The position numbers and the translations under genes were made by a program. Below the pieces are notes generated by a model. It saw only the letters and a program-made list of their open reading frames with translations. It did not search any database and had not been told where the DNA came from. This document shows positions 44,361-54,035 of a stretch of DNA of 64,000 nt, piece after piece. The DNA lies in the NCBI GenBank assembly GCA_902563885.1, contig CACEYZ010000001.1, positions 211,676 to 275,675 of the forward strand, given 5' to 3'. This DNA is from an uncultured SAR86 cluster bacterium. GTDB taxonomy: Bacteria; Pseudomonadota; Gammaproteobacteria; Magnimaribacterales; TMED112. How positions within the stretch are numbered: the stretch's first letter is position 1; the number at the start of each line of letters is the position of its first letter.

Positions 44361-44743
44361 TTCTTAACGATAATAGTTATTTCTTTCGATATTAACGGTT
44401 TTTCATGGGGAATATGCAGATAGTTCCCCATCAAGAGCCTTATCTTATGTTCACCAGGGCTTAATGTAAGTAAAGTTTCGGTTTGCCCACCTCCAAAATG
44501 AAGATGATTTGCATCAGCTGGAATAGGTTTATTAAGATCAGGTAGCTCTACATCAATAAGAAGATGATGATGACCCGTGCTGTTAATATCGTATCCTGCC
44601 GGAGCAACGCCAAAATCTTTTAATCCAAACTTAACTACAAAAGTTTTTTCAACAACTTGGCCATCTTTTGGCTCAATAAAATAAAGTTCAGAACTCAAAA
44701 CTACATTAGCAAGTAAATAAACAAAAAATATAACTTTTTTCAA
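44357..44743 (-). CDS. DUF4399 family periplasmic protein
   Basis: The 128-residue protein has a signal peptide and the family hallmarks: FIEPKDGQVVEKTFVVKFGLKD, GVAPAG, GHHHLLID, HLHFGGGQTE and GEHKIRLLMG. The clustered His and Asp residues suggest a metal or ligand site; function is unknown. It is the last gene after trpC, with a four-base overlap (ATGA), and ends in a four-base convergent overlap with the cupredoxin-like lipoprotein gene. Confidence 0.85.
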   Translation of the reverse strand: MKKVIFFVYLLANVVLSSELYFIEPKDGQVVEKTFVVKFGLKDFGVAPAGYDINSTGHHHLLIDVELPDLNKPIPADANHLHFGGGQTETLLTLSPGEHKIRLLMGNYLHIPHEKPLISKEITIIVKN

Positions 44744-45501
44744 AATGACTCCTTCAATAAATGTTCACCTATTAAAAATCTCTTGATTCCGTAATCAAGA
44801 TATTTATTTATATCATCATTTGATGAAAAACCTGATTCTGCAATAATATTATAGTCCTTTAATAGACTTTTGTTTTTTTTAAATACATCTAAACAATGTA
44901 AAACATTTGTTTCCAAAGACATTAAGTTTCTATTATTAATTCCGACATTTTTTATATTCAAATTAATTATTTTTCCTAACTCCTCTAATCTATGAAACTC
45001 AACCAATACATCTATTTCAACACTCTCTGCAGTTTTCACAAGAGATTGAAGTTGCTCAAAACTTAAATATTCAGAAATTAAAAGGATGCAATCAGCACCG
45101 CATGATTTTGCTTCAAATATTTGCCATTCATCATAAATAAAATCTTTTTGAAGAATTGGCATATTAAGTTCTTTCTTAACTTTAGTTAGTTCTGCGTTAG
45201 ATCCCTGAAAAAATTCCTCTTCTGTTAGAATTGATAAATTCCTGTAACCTTTAGTTTTGTATTTACTACATATAGCTAAAGGATCATAACTATCAACTAT
45301 CAAGCCTGCTGATGGAGAACTTTTCTTACATTCTGCAATAATCTTAACTTGATCATTATTGTTATTTAAAACCTCAAAAAAGTTATGGGCTGGAATAAGA
45401 TTATTTGCTATTTCATTTTCTAATTGATCAATTGATTTAAGTTTTTTTTTCTTTTCAATAGATCTAATTTTTTTTTCGAAAATTTGCTTTAATACCGACA
45501 T
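44740..45501 (-). CDS. trpC: Indole-3-glycerol phosphate synthase
   Basis: The 253-residue TIM-barrel has the catalytic Lys/Glu motifs IAECKKSSPSAG, LQKDFIYDEWQI, VEFH, GINNRNL and AESGFSS. It closes the indole ring in tryptophan synthesis. It is monofunctional; TrpF is a separate gene at 50444-51052. One base separates it from trpD, and the DUF4399 gene starts within its stop. Confidence 0.95.
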   Translation of the reverse strand: MSVLKQIFEKKIRSIEKKKKLKSIDQLENEIANNLIPAHNFFEVLNNNNDQVKIIAECKKSSPSAGLIVDSYDPLAICSKYKTKGYRNLSILTEEEFFQGSNAELTKVKKELNMPILQKDFIYDEWQIFEAKSCGADCILLISEYLSFEQLQSLVKTAESVEIDVLVEFHRLEELGKIINLNIKNVGINNRNLMSLETNVLHCLDVFKKNKSLLKDYNIIAESGFSSNDDINKYLDYGIKRFLIGEHLLKESF

Positions 45502-45502
45502 T

Positions 45503-46510
45503 TTATTGATTAGTAAACTTTGCGTATTTATTTAGAAGTAATAATGCTTTTCCTGAATGTAAAACATTAATTGCATTACCTATACCATCTGAAAGATTAT
45601 TATTGATTCCTAGAGTATACAAAGCGGCACCTGCATTTAATGCAACCATATTAAACCCACTTCCTCTTTTACCATTTAAGACATCAAGTCCAAATACATA
45701 GGCTTCCTCAATTGTATTTACTTGAATGTCATTAAGATTAGCTAATTCCATATTAAATTCTTCAGGGTCTAAGACAAATTGATTTATTTCACCATTTTTC
45801 AACTCATGAACGTATGTTTTACTACATATAGATATTTCATCTACTCCATCTTCAGCTGTAACTACCATCGCTCTTTCAAGCTTCCTTTTTTTTAAAATAT
45901 TGATAATGTCTTCATTTAATTTTTTGTCTGATGTGCCAATTATCTGAAATTTTGGATTACCAGGGTGTGCCAGAGGACCCGCTACATTAAAAGCAGTTCT
46001 TTTATTAATTTGCTTTCTAGCATTAGCCACATGTTTTAATGAACTATGAAAGCTTGGAGCGAACAAAAAGGCAAAATTGAAAATTTCAAAAGCTTCTTTA
46101 GCAAGTTCAGTGGAATGATTTAAATTAATGCCAGCTCTTTGAAGAAAATCTGCACTACCTGATTTACTCGTTACAGATTTATTTCCATGCTTTAAAACCT
46201 TCCCACCAGCTGTTGCTACAACCAAAGCACTTAAAGTTGAGCAATTAAAAATATTTAACCCAGAACCTCCTGTTCCACAAGTATCAATATAATCATTTGT
46301 TCCAATTTCTAATGAACTTGATTTATCTCTAAGTGTAGATGTTAGGGGTTCTAAGATTTTCTGATTGATTCCGTATTCACTCATTTCATTTAATGATTCA
46401 ATTACTTCATCATCACTGCAATCTCCACTTAATAGGTGGTGAAAATAGAATTTTAACTCATCGAAGTTATCTGCCTGTGCGTCTAAAAGAGCCTTAAATT
46501 TACTGCTCAT
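45503..46510 (-). CDS. trpD: Anthranilate phosphoribosyltransferase
   Basis: The 335-residue protein has the signature DTCGTGGSGLNIFNCST (PRPP site), KHGNKSVTSKSGSADFL, and RTAFNVAGPLAHPG. It joins anthranilate and PRPP. The start overlaps the trpG stop by 11 bases. It is not fused with TrpG, unlike in E. coli. Confidence 0.96.
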   Translation of the reverse strand: MSSKFKALLDAQADNFDELKFYFHHLLSGDCSDDEVIESLNEMSEYGINQKILEPLTSTLRDKSSSLEIGTNDYIDTCGTGGSGLNIFNCSTLSALVVATAGGKVLKHGNKSVTSKSGSADFLQRAGINLNHSTELAKEAFEIFNFAFLFAPSFHSSLKHVANARKQINKRTAFNVAGPLAHPGNPKFQIIGTSDKKLNEDIINILKKRKLERAMVVTAEDGVDEISICSKTYVHELKNGEINQFVLDPEEFNMELANLNDIQVNTIEEAYVFGLDVLNGKRGSGFNMVALNAGAALYTLGINNNLSDGIGNAINVLHSGKALLLLNKYAKFTNQ

Positions 46511-47087
46511 TCACTATCTCTAAAAAGTTAGCGATTATTTTATTTCCCTGTTCAGAAAAAATTGATTCCGGATGGAACTGAACGCCAAACAAATTATACT
46601 TATTGTGTTTTATTGCCATTATTATCTCTTCACTATTTTCTTGAACTGAAGCAATAATTTCAAAATCTTTATGCAAAGTAGAGCTATCTATAATAAGGCT
46701 ATGATAACGCATCACATGATATGGCACTTTTAATCCCTTAAATATGGTTTGCTTATTATGAGAGATCATTGATGTTTTTCCATGCATGATACTTTTTGCT
46801 CCAATAATTTTTGAATTGAATGAGTAACCTATACATTGATGGCCTAAACAAATACCTAATATTGGTTTTACTTTATAAAAATATTTAATTAAATCGTTAC
46901 ATATTCCCGCATTGGATGGATTTGATGGACCTGGACCTAAAACAAATGCATCATAATTACTGAGATCCAATTCATCAACTGAAGTTTGATCATTTCTGAT
47001 GACCTCAACCAATACATCTTGTGTTTTTAATAAATGTTCAACGTTATAAGTAAAAGAATCGTAGTTATCAATTAAACAGACTTTCAT
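46500..47087 (-). CDS. trpG: Anthranilate synthase glutamine amidotransferase subunit
   Basis: The 195-residue class I glutamine amidotransferase starts LIDNYDSFTYNV and has the triad Cys in ILGICLGHQ and His in GVQFHPES. It supplies ammonia to TrpE. A dual role as PabA is possible, as no other copy is seen. The start overlaps the trpE stop (ATGA) by four bases. Confidence 0.94.
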   Translation of the reverse strand: MKVCLIDNYDSFTYNVEHLLKTQDVLVEVIRNDQTSVDELDLSNYDAFVLGPGPSNPSNAGICNDLIKYFYKVKPILGICLGHQCIGYSFNSKIIGAKSIMHGKTSMISHNKQTIFKGLKVPYHVMRYHSLIIDSSTLHKDFEIIASVQENSEEIIMAIKHNKYNLFGVQFHPESIFSEQGNKIIANFLEIVNEQ

Positions 47088-48526
47088 TCGTATTTTAATG
47101 CCTCCAAGAAAACATTTAATTTAGCAACTGTTTCATTCCATTCATTTTGTGGTTCCGAGTCAAACACAATTCCAGCCCCTACCCCTACTTTAACTTCATC
47201 TTTCTTATGTAGCGCTGTTCTTATGATTATTGCAGTATCAAGAGATTTGTTATATCCGATGTAACCTACACAACCGCCATAAATTCCTCTAGCTCTATTT
47301 TCTAGTTCAGAGAGTATTTCCATAGCCCTTATTTTTGGTGCACCACTCAGAGTCCCTGCAGGAAGAGCTGCTTTTAAACAATCGATAGGAGTGGCATTTT
47401 CTTTAATTTGTCCAATTACGTTTGATGTCATATGCATCACGTGCGAATATTTTTCAACAATCATCATCTCATCTACAGATACAGTGGAAGGATTAGAAAC
47501 TTTTGAAACATCATTTCTTGCTAGATCAACTAACATCATATGCTCAGCTTTCTCTTTATCATCACCAATTAAATCAATTTTATTTTGCAAATCTTCTGAT
47601 TCATCAATTCCTCTTTTGCGTGTTCCAGCTATAGGTCTAATAGTTACCTTATCTTGAAAATTTTGAACAAGTATTTCAGGAGACGATCCAATTAAATTTA
47701 AATCGCCAAAGTTCATATAAAACATATAAGGTGAAGGATTAATTAATCTCAAAGCTCTATATAAAGTGAACGGGTTAAAATTTCCTTTAAATGACACTTC
47801 CCTTGATAAAACAGCTTGCATAATTTCGCCATCATTAATAAGTGATTTGATTTTATTTACATAAGATTTAAAAGTTTTTTCATCAGGATTAGTTGTGCTT
47901 ACTAATTCTTTATCAACTCTATTAATATTTTGTGATATTGATGGTTGAAGGCTATAAATTGCACTTTTAATTTCTTTAATTCTACGCTTAGCACTTTGAT
48001 AACCATCATTAGTTTTTTGTTCTGTTGTTACTATTATGTAAAAAGTGCCTTTGAAGTTATCAAAAACAATTATTTCATTACATTGGCAAATTGATATAAA
48101 GGGTATATCCGGAGAATGGAGATTTAATTTTGGCTCAATAAAATTAAATGATTCATAAGAAAAGTAGCCAATTAAACCACCTAAAAAATTGGGCAGTCCT
48201 TTTATAGTTGGAGCATTGAATTCATTGATTAGATTGTCTAGATATTTGAATGGATCAGGAACCCTTCTCCTTTCGGTTTTTTCTTTTGTAATAATTTCAA
48301 CTTCATTATTAAAAAAGTTATATCTCTTCAAACTTTGCAGAGACATTATAGAATAGCGTCCTTTAACTTCATGGGATTTAGCAGATTCAAATAAAAATGT
48401 ATTTTTTAAATTAAAATAATTTGAAAATACATATAAAGGACTTATCAAATCTGCAACAAATTCTTCATATACTGGAATTTGTGCATATCCATCTGAGACA
48501 TATTTATCAAACTCTTCTTTAGTCAT
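47084..48526 (-). CDS. trpE: Anthranilate synthase component I
   Basis: The 480-residue chorismate-utilising enzyme has LIGSSPEILVQ, RPIAGTRKRG, HMMLVDLARND and GTLSGAPKIRAMEI. The tryptophan feedback site LLES-x10-S is present near residue 45 as FLFES...RYS, so feedback inhibition by tryptophan is expected. It overlaps trpA by eight bases. Confidence 0.95.
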   Translation of the reverse strand: MTKEEFDKYVSDGYAQIPVYEEFVADLISPLYVFSNYFNLKNTFLFESAKSHEVKGRYSIMSLQSLKRYNFFNNEVEIITKEKTERRRVPDPFKYLDNLINEFNAPTIKGLPNFLGGLIGYFSYESFNFIEPKLNLHSPDIPFISICQCNEIIVFDNFKGTFYIIVTTEQKTNDGYQSAKRRIKEIKSAIYSLQPSISQNINRVDKELVSTTNPDEKTFKSYVNKIKSLINDGEIMQAVLSREVSFKGNFNPFTLYRALRLINPSPYMFYMNFGDLNLIGSSPEILVQNFQDKVTIRPIAGTRKRGIDESEDLQNKIDLIGDDKEKAEHMMLVDLARNDVSKVSNPSTVSVDEMMIVEKYSHVMHMTSNVIGQIKENATPIDCLKAALPAGTLSGAPKIRAMEILSELENRARGIYGGCVGYIGYNKSLDTAIIIRTALHKKDEVKVGVGAGIVFDSEPQNEWNETVAKLNVFLEALKYE

Positions 48527-49298
48527 TTTTTAATTCATTAATTATGGGTTTTATTGAATTGCAGATTTCTCTAAGAGGATCTGAAGATAGGAACTTTTCA
48601 ATTAAAAAGCTTCCGACAACAATGCCATCAGTATATTCTTTAAATCTTCTAACTTGATCTGGCTTTCTTATACCAAATCCCGTAATCATTGGGGTGTCAG
48701 TAATTGTTCTTATATTCTTTAATTTTAGTATTACCTCACTAAAATCTATATTATTGAGTCCTGTAACACCTCGTTGAGTAATGTAATAAATTAATGAGGG
48801 ATCATTTTTAATAGACTCACTGATTGTTTTATTTTTTGATGTTGGAGCAATAAGTTGAATAAACTCTAGATTATTTCTTTTATAGCATTCAAGGATCTCT
48901 TTTTCCTGATAAGGCAGATCAACAACCAATATTCCATCAAAATTTGCTAATTCAAGATTTTTAGAGAAATCCTCTGGAGAAGGATTTATAAATGAGTTTG
49001 TATAACCCATTGCAATAATGGGAGTATTAGATTTGTCTTTAAATTTTCTGGTAATCTTAAAAAGATCATCATAATTAAAGCCATTCTCAAGTGATTTATG
49101 GTGGGCATATTCAATAGTTTTTCCTTCAGCAATAGGATCGGAGAATGGTATACCAATTTCAATCATATCTGAACCTAAATCATCAAGCAGATACAGAGCT
49201 TCTTCAAATACTTTATTGTTAGGATATCCAGCGACTAGATAAGGTATAAACCCAGTCTTATTATTTTTTTGAAAGTTTTTAAATACATCAACTATCAT
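48519..49298 (-). CDS. trpA: Tryptophan synthase alpha chain
   Basis: The 259-residue TIM barrel has the active-site Glu47 ([11 protein letters not shown]) and, at the position of Salmonella Asp60, Glu58 ([11 protein letters not shown]). Asp is usual there, but Glu occurs in some bacteria. It splits indole-glycerol phosphate and passes indole to TrpB. It overlaps trpB by 11 and trpE by eight bases. Confidence 0.93.
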   Translation of the reverse strand: MIVDVFKNFQKNNKTGFIPYLVAGYPNNKVFEEALYLLDDLGSDMIEIGIPFSDPIAEGKTIEYAHHKSLENGFNYDDLFKITRKFKDKSNTPIIAMGYTNSFINPSPEDFSKNLELANFDGILVVDLPYQEKEILECYKRNNLEFIQLIAPTSKNKTISESIKNDPSLIYYITQRGVTGLNNIDFSEVILKLKNIRTITDTPMITGFGIRKPDQVRRFKEYTDGIVVGSFLIEKFLSSDPLREICNSIKPIINELKND

Positions 49299-50451
49299 TG
49301 TTCATTACCGAATATAAATCTTTATCTCCACGACCTGACATGTTTACTACAACGTTTAATGTTTTTCCTAAATCTTTTATTTTTTCCAGATAAGCAAGAG
49401 AGTGAGCAGTTTCAAGTGCAGGTATAATACCCTCTAGTCTTGATACTTTATAAAATGCTTCTAAGGCTTCTTTATCATAAATTTTTACATATTCTGCCCT
49501 TTTTATATCTGCTAAATATGCATGTTCAGGTCCAACTCCCGGATAATCTAAGCCAGCAGAGATAGAAGTTGTTTCTTTAATTTCGCCTGTTGATGATTGA
49601 AGTATTTTTGTTTTTGCTCCGTGTAATACTCCAATAGAACCATCCGTTATTGATGCACTGCCTATTTCTTTATTGTTTTTTCCACCAGCTTCAACGCCAA
49701 CTAAACGTACCTCTTTATTTTCTATAAACGGATAAAAAACACCCATTGCATTAGATCCACCCCCAACACATGCAATAATCATATCCGGAAGCTTTTTTAT
49801 TTTTTTTATGAATTGATTTTTAAGCTCAACACCTGCTATTGAATTAAAGTCTCTTACTATTGTTGGGTAGGGATGAGGTCCGGTTACACTACCGATAATA
49901 TAATGAGTTGAATCTACATTAGTAACCCAATCTCTTATAGATTCATTAAGAGCATCTTTTAATGTTGCTGTACCAGATGACACAGGGATAACTTCTGCAC
50001 CTAAGGTTTTTATTTTAAAAACATTTAATTCTTGTCTCTCTATATCTGTTTCGCCCATATAGATGACACAATCTAAATTTAACTTTGCACAAATAGTTGC
50101 TGTTGCAACCCCATGCTGTCCGGCACCAGTCTCAGCAATAATTCTTTTTTTACCTAATTTTTTTGCCAATAATGCTTGCCCAACTGTGTTATTTATTTTG
50201 TGTGCCCCAGTATGATTAAGGTCTTCTCTTTTAAACCAAACTTTTGGACCGCCCAAATTATTTGTTAAAGTTTCGGCAAAATATAATGGAGACGGCCTTC
50301 CTACATAATCTGCGTATATATTCTTTAGATCCTCTTTAAACGAACTATTATCTTTAATTTGCCTATACAAATTCTCTAATTCCTCTAATGCAAAGGAGAG
50401 AGTTTCAGGTATGAATGTTCCTCCATATTTTCCAAAGTAACTGTTATCCAT
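49288..50451 (-). CDS. trpB: Tryptophan synthase beta chain
   Basis: The 387-residue PLP enzyme has [14 protein letters not shown] start ([13 protein letters not shown]), the cofactor Lys in HTGAHKINN, and the phosphate loop [10 protein letters not shown]. It condenses indole with serine. It overlaps trpF by eight bases. It is the canonical TrpB1 type, next to trpA. Confidence 0.96.
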   Translation of the reverse strand: MDNSYFGKYGGTFIPETLSFALEELENLYRQIKDNSSFKEDLKNIYADYVGRPSPLYFAETLTNNLGGPKVWFKREDLNHTGAHKINNTVGQALLAKKLGKKRIIAETGAGQHGVATATICAKLNLDCVIYMGETDIERQELNVFKIKTLGAEVIPVSSGTATLKDALNESIRDWVTNVDSTHYIIGSVTGPHPYPTIVRDFNSIAGVELKNQFIKKIKKLPDMIIACVGGGSNAMGVFYPFIENKEVRLVGVEAGGKNNKEIGSASITDGSIGVLHGAKTKILQSSTGEIKETTSISAGLDYPGVGPEHAYLADIKRAEYVKIYDKEALEAFYKVSRLEGIIPALETAHSLAYLEKIKDLGKTLNVVVNMSGRGDKDLYSVMNNDS

Positions 50452-51052
50452 TTTTAATAAAATCTCCTAGTTCTTTTATTAATGCATGATTTTTTATGCC
50501 CGGTGAATCTTCGAGTTTTGAATTTAAATCAACACCCCAACAACCCATTTTTTTTAGAGCATTAAGATCTTCAATTTCTATACCGCCTGCTATCATACAA
50601 TTATTAAGTTTTATGTTGGCTAAATCGTTCCAATTAAATTTGATGCCGGAACCACCAAGACCATGATCAAAATTATCGAGTAAGTATTTATCTTTATTAT
50701 CAATAAATAAATTGTTATCCATGTTTTGTTTCAGTTTTGTTACAGAAGTAGGCAGAAAGTAATTTAGATTAAATTTTTCAATTTGATTAGATGAATCATG
50801 TACCTCATAGACTTGATAAAAAGGTAAATCAAGATTCTTTAATTTATGATGAACAGTTTTTAAATCACTAATTTCACAGAGAGGGACTGCTTTGTTTTGA
50901 ATATTATATTTATTAATAATGTTTACTGCCCAATTAATATCTATGTATCTAGGAGAGCTTGTAATGAAATTGAACCCAATAAAATCTACACCAGCCAATA
51001 ATAATTCTGCAATATCTTCTTTCCGGGTAATCCCGCAAACTTTAATTTTCAT
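50444..51052 (-). CDS. trpF: Phosphoribosylanthranilate isomerase
   Basis: The 202-residue TIM barrel starts [13 protein letters not shown] with the active-site Cys, and ends with [12 protein letters not shown] (Asp) and AGGIEIEDL, then [16 protein letters not shown]. It isomerises phosphoribosylanthranilate. It is the first trp gene of the cluster. A cupin gene ends seven bases upstream, so trp transcription may begin further upstream; I saw no leader peptide. Confidence 0.93.
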   Translation of the reverse strand: MKIKVCGITRKEDIAELLLAGVDFIGFNFITSSPRYIDINWAVNIINKYNIQNKAVPLCEISDLKTVHHKLKNLDLPFYQVYEVHDSSNQIEKFNLNYFLPTSVTKLKQNMDNNLFIDNKDKYLLDNFDHGLGGSGIKFNWNDLANIKLNNCMIAGGIEIEDLNALKKMGCWGVDLNSKLEDSPGIKNHALIKELGDFIKNG

Positions 51053-51059
51053 AGTTATA

Positions 51060-51494
51060 TTATTTGGATTGCGGGTCTTTATCTATATCAGGCGAACGGC
51101 CACGCCAACCAGCTTTATCAAAAATTCTTAGGTAAACAAGCTGATCGTGATCACTTTCATTTATCACTTTAACGTAATCACCTTCTTCAGCTAAAATCAC
51201 ATCGCCAGCGGCTAAAGCATATTCATCTTTATGCATTATGCCATGTGAAGGATCATGACCATGACCTTCTTCAGTATTTGTATATTCAACAATTTCCATT
51301 GTTCCGCGGCCAGAAATAACGACATAAACAACTTCACTTTCTAAAAGTCTATGACCATATGTACTTCTGCAGGGATCAACAACAGTTTTACTTGCAATAA
51401 GTTTAGACAAGAGGTCGTTGGTCCAGACTGTATAGTCTTCATCTTTCCTTTCAGGAACTCCGCCCACTCGAAAATTTACATATTTCTTAGCCAT
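51060..51494 (-). CDS. Small cupin-like protein
   Basis: The 144-residue protein has a cupin-type beta-barrel: TYGHRLLESEVVYVVISGRGTMEIVE (His and Glu), a His-rich loop (EEGHGHDPSHGIMH) and a second motif with AAGDVILAEEGDYV. It has no signal peptide. Function is unknown; similar folds bind metals or small ligands. It lies between the NTF2-like gene (45 bases) and trpF (seven bases). Confidence 0.65.
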   Translation of the reverse strand: MAKKYVNFRVGGVPERKDEDYTVWTNDLLSKLIASKTVVDPCRSTYGHRLLESEVVYVVISGRGTMEIVEYTNTEEGHGHDPSHGIMHKDEYALAAGDVILAEEGDYVKVINESDHDQLVYLRIFDKAGWRGRSPDIDKDPQSK

Positions 51495-51539
51495 GATCGT
51501 GTTTAATTCTATATTTTTTAATTGACTTTTTAAAGGTAT

Positions 51540-51953
51540 CTAACGCCAGAGTTCAACTCTGCCTAAATTTTTTTCCATTTCTTTCTGCAACACATCTAAT
51601 GCACCAGTTGTTCTTACTAAAACTTTCATCTCAGTAAATTTATTATCTGAGTTCCATTCAAACATATCTACTCCATTGACTTCTCTTCCGTCCATAGTGC
51701 ATTTAAATTCAAGACATGCACTATTTTCATTAATTATTTCTTTTTCATAATGAAAATCATCTGCATGTAGAAATGTTTCAGAGGCGGCAATTAAATAAAT
51801 AAAGCCCATATGTTTGTCTTTAGGTTTAAAAACTATAGGAGAATAGAATTGAAAATCATCTGCAAGTAAATCATAAAGAATATTCAAATCTTTCTTTTCT
51901 AATGATTGGTGCCATCTATTAATCGGATGTGTTGTTTCTTGCGTAATTTTCAA
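51540..51953 (-). CDS. NTF2/SnoaL-like small protein
   Basis: The 137-residue protein has the SnoaL-like pattern with an N-terminal helix pair (INRWHQSLEKKDLNILYDLLADDFQFYSPI) and a later ITEHINENSACLEF-type strand set (EIINENSACLEFKCTMDGREVNGVDMFEW). Members are ketosteroid-isomerase-like enzymes or ligand binders. I cannot define the substrate. It overlaps the dipeptidase gene by 35 bases. Confidence 0.65.
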   Translation of the reverse strand: MKITQETTHPINRWHQSLEKKDLNILYDLLADDFQFYSPIVFKPKDKHMGFIYLIAASETFLHADDFHYEKEIINENSACLEFKCTMDGREVNGVDMFEWNSDNKFTEMKVLVRTTGALDVLQKEMEKNLGRVELWR

Positions 51954-53019
51954 CTTCTCTCCAGACTCTTAGCGTGTTTCCACCTAAAATCTTTTGTATA
52001 TCTGATTGAGAGTACCCTCTCTTTAAAAATTCTTCAATCAGATTTGGATAACTAGAGGCATCTTTTAAACCAATTGGCAATGTATCGCCCACTCCATCAA
52101 AATCTGAACCTATTCCTACATGATCAATGCCGACAAGGCTTATTGCTCTATCAAAGTGATCTACAGTCTGACTTACTGTTGCAAATTTATAATCATCATC
52201 GTTTTGTTCAGCATAATTTATAAATTTTGAACCAAAATTTATTTGTAGTACACCACCATTATTCGCTAGCGCTATTAACATTTCATCAGAGACATTTCTT
52301 TCCCAACCAGGTGTGAAGTATCTTAATGATGAGTGGCTGGCAATAACAGGTGCTTTTGATATATCTAAAACTTGCATAAATGCCTCATCTGAAACGTGGG
52401 ATATATCAATTATCATTCCAATATTGTTCATTTCACTGACTAATTTTTTTCCAAAGGTACTTAAACCACCCCATTGTCTATTTTCATCATAAGAAGAATC
52501 AGATATATGATTACTTTTGGAATGAGTCAGTGTGATATACCTTATACCTTTATCAAAAAAATATTTAACTCTTTCTAAATTACCTTCAATTGGTGCACCG
52601 TTTTCCATCCCAAGAGCTATCCCTATGAGATTCTGCCCTGGTAAGTTGGCAAGATAAACTGAGTTATTCAGTAAAAAGAAATGTTCAGAATTGTTATCAA
52701 CAATAGTTGTTACCATATCAATCAATTCATTAGCAAGTTGAAAGCTTGAGCCGTCAAATTGTGTTCGAGCTGGTAGATAAATTGAAAAAAAAGATACATT
52801 TAGACCGCCTTCCAATGCTTTTATGTAATCAAAATCAAAAGTAGTAATTTGAGATATATCTTCATATGAACCATTTTCTTGTAGCTGACTATAAAGTCTA
52901 TAGGGGGTATCAATATGTGTATCAATTATTAATTGATTATTTGCTATAAACTTTGGATCTTGATTGCTTGTACATGAGGATAGAAATAAAAAAATAAGAA
53001 AATACTTCCAAAGTCTCAT
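51919..53019 (-). CDS. Membrane dipeptidase (M19), lipoprotein
   Basis: The 366-residue enzyme has a lipobox (LSSC at about residue 16) and M19 metal motifs: IDTHIDTPYRLYS, MENGAPIEGN, ISHVSDEAFM, ASHSSLRYF and GIGSDFDGVGD. It hydrolyses dipeptides, often with D-amino acids, in the periplasm. It overlaps the SDR gene by four bases and the NTF2-like gene by 35 bases. Confidence 0.9.
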   Translation of the reverse strand: MRLWKYFLIFLFLSSCTSNQDPKFIANNQLIIDTHIDTPYRLYSQLQENGSYEDISQITTFDFDYIKALEGGLNVSFFSIYLPARTQFDGSSFQLANELIDMVTTIVDNNSEHFFLLNNSVYLANLPGQNLIGIALGMENGAPIEGNLERVKYFFDKGIRYITLTHSKSNHISDSSYDENRQWGGLSTFGKKLVSEMNNIGMIIDISHVSDEAFMQVLDISKAPVIASHSSLRYFTPGWERNVSDEMLIALANNGGVLQINFGSKFINYAEQNDDDYKFATVSQTVDHFDRAISLVGIDHVGIGSDFDGVGDTLPIGLKDASSYPNLIEEFLKRGYSQSDIQKILGGNTLRVWREVENYARNNTSD

Positions 53020-53810
53020 GTTTTAAATCTTCCACCTGCAAGCTTATTTCCAAGAAACCGTACAAGCCAAAGAGGTGTAAATTTAAATAGAATTACTATC
53101 AATTTGTAAATAACTCCTGGTATAACTACAGATTTTTTATTTAGGATTCCGTTAACACCAGCTTCAGCAACATCCTTAGCTGACATTTTCATAAATTTTG
53201 GTACTTTATCCATTCTGTCTTGCGTACCACTTTGTTGATGAAATTCGGTAATGGTAAAACCAGGACATAAAGCAGATGCAAAAATATTATGTTTAGCTTG
53301 GGATGAATTAATTGAATCAACAAATCTATTCATAAAAGTTTTCACTGGACCATAAAGTACGGCAAATTCTCCTGAAGGAGGAGCAAATGCAGCAACTGAA
53401 GAAACCACCATTATGTTGCCCCCTCCTCTTTTTCGAAAATGAGATAAAAACAACTTCGTTTGCATAATAACAGAAATCCCTAAAACACGAAGACAGTCTT
53501 CTTCGTCTTCAATTGAAACTTCCTCGAGATTTTTATTATGCTGATATCCAGCATTCAATACTAATGTATCAATATCTAATAAGTTTGCATTAGCAAAATC
53601 ATAAATTTCCTTTGGGCTATTTTTATCCTTAAGGTCTGAAACTAAATAATTTACATTTATATTAAACTTATCTGATATTTGTTTAGATATTTCTATTAGT
53701 CTTTTTTCTCTTCTAGCAACAAGAAATAAGTTATATCCTCGTGAAGCATAACTATAGGCAATTTCTTTTCCTATACCTGCAGTTGCACCGGTAATTAACA
53801 CACATTTCAT
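53016..53810 (-). CDS. Short-chain dehydrogenase/reductase
   Basis: The 264-residue protein has the Rossmann motif TGATAGIGKEIA, NAGYQHN, the catalytic Ser in VVSSVAAF and YGPVK (YxxxK). C-terminal hydrophobic segment (VIYKLIVILFKFTPLWLVRFL) may associate with membrane. It is an NAD(P)-dependent oxidoreductase; the substrate is not known. It is the first gene of the row that runs into trp. Confidence 0.88.
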   Translation of the reverse strand: MKCVLITGATAGIGKEIAYSYASRGYNLFLVARREKRLIEISKQISDKFNINVNYLVSDLKDKNSPKEIYDFANANLLDIDTLVLNAGYQHNKNLEEVSIEDEEDCLRVLGISVIMQTKLFLSHFRKRGGGNIMVVSSVAAFAPPSGEFAVLYGPVKTFMNRFVDSINSSQAKHNIFASALCPGFTITEFHQQSGTQDRMDKVPKFMKMSAKDVAEAGVNGILNKKSVVIPGVIYKLIVILFKFTPLWLVRFLGNKLAGGRFKT

Positions 53811-54006
53811 TTAAATATAATAAACAATCTAATGTATAAAAAAAATATTGAACAATAAACAATCAACATGTTTATTTTTTATACAGCATTTGTCTAAAGC
53901 TAAAAAAAATTAAAAAATAATGTATTTTTTTTGGTCTCTGAAATTCACTAAAATTGAGCCTTCCAAGAATTAAGAAAAAAAACATATATTTTTTTTCATA
54001 ATACCC
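53811..54006. other. Very AT-rich spacer
   Basis: Between the SDR gene start and the RNA promoter this 196-base stretch is dominated by A and T runs, with several A8 to T8 tracts, and no reading frame that I would call. It may hold the promoter of the SDR-trp gene row on the minus strand. I saw no clear conserved element in it. Confidence 0.6.
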
Positions 54007-54033
54007 TTGCTTTACTATCACTGTAGTTATAAA
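54007..54033 (+). promoter_or_regulatory. Probable promoter of the non-coding RNA
   Basis: A TTGCTT at 54007-54012 and TATAAA at 54028-54033 are separated by 15 bases; the shorter spacer is below optimum, but a shifted TAAATT -10 would give 17. Transcription would start near 54040, at the beginning of the structured segment. Confidence 0.4.
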
Positions 54034-54035
54034 TT

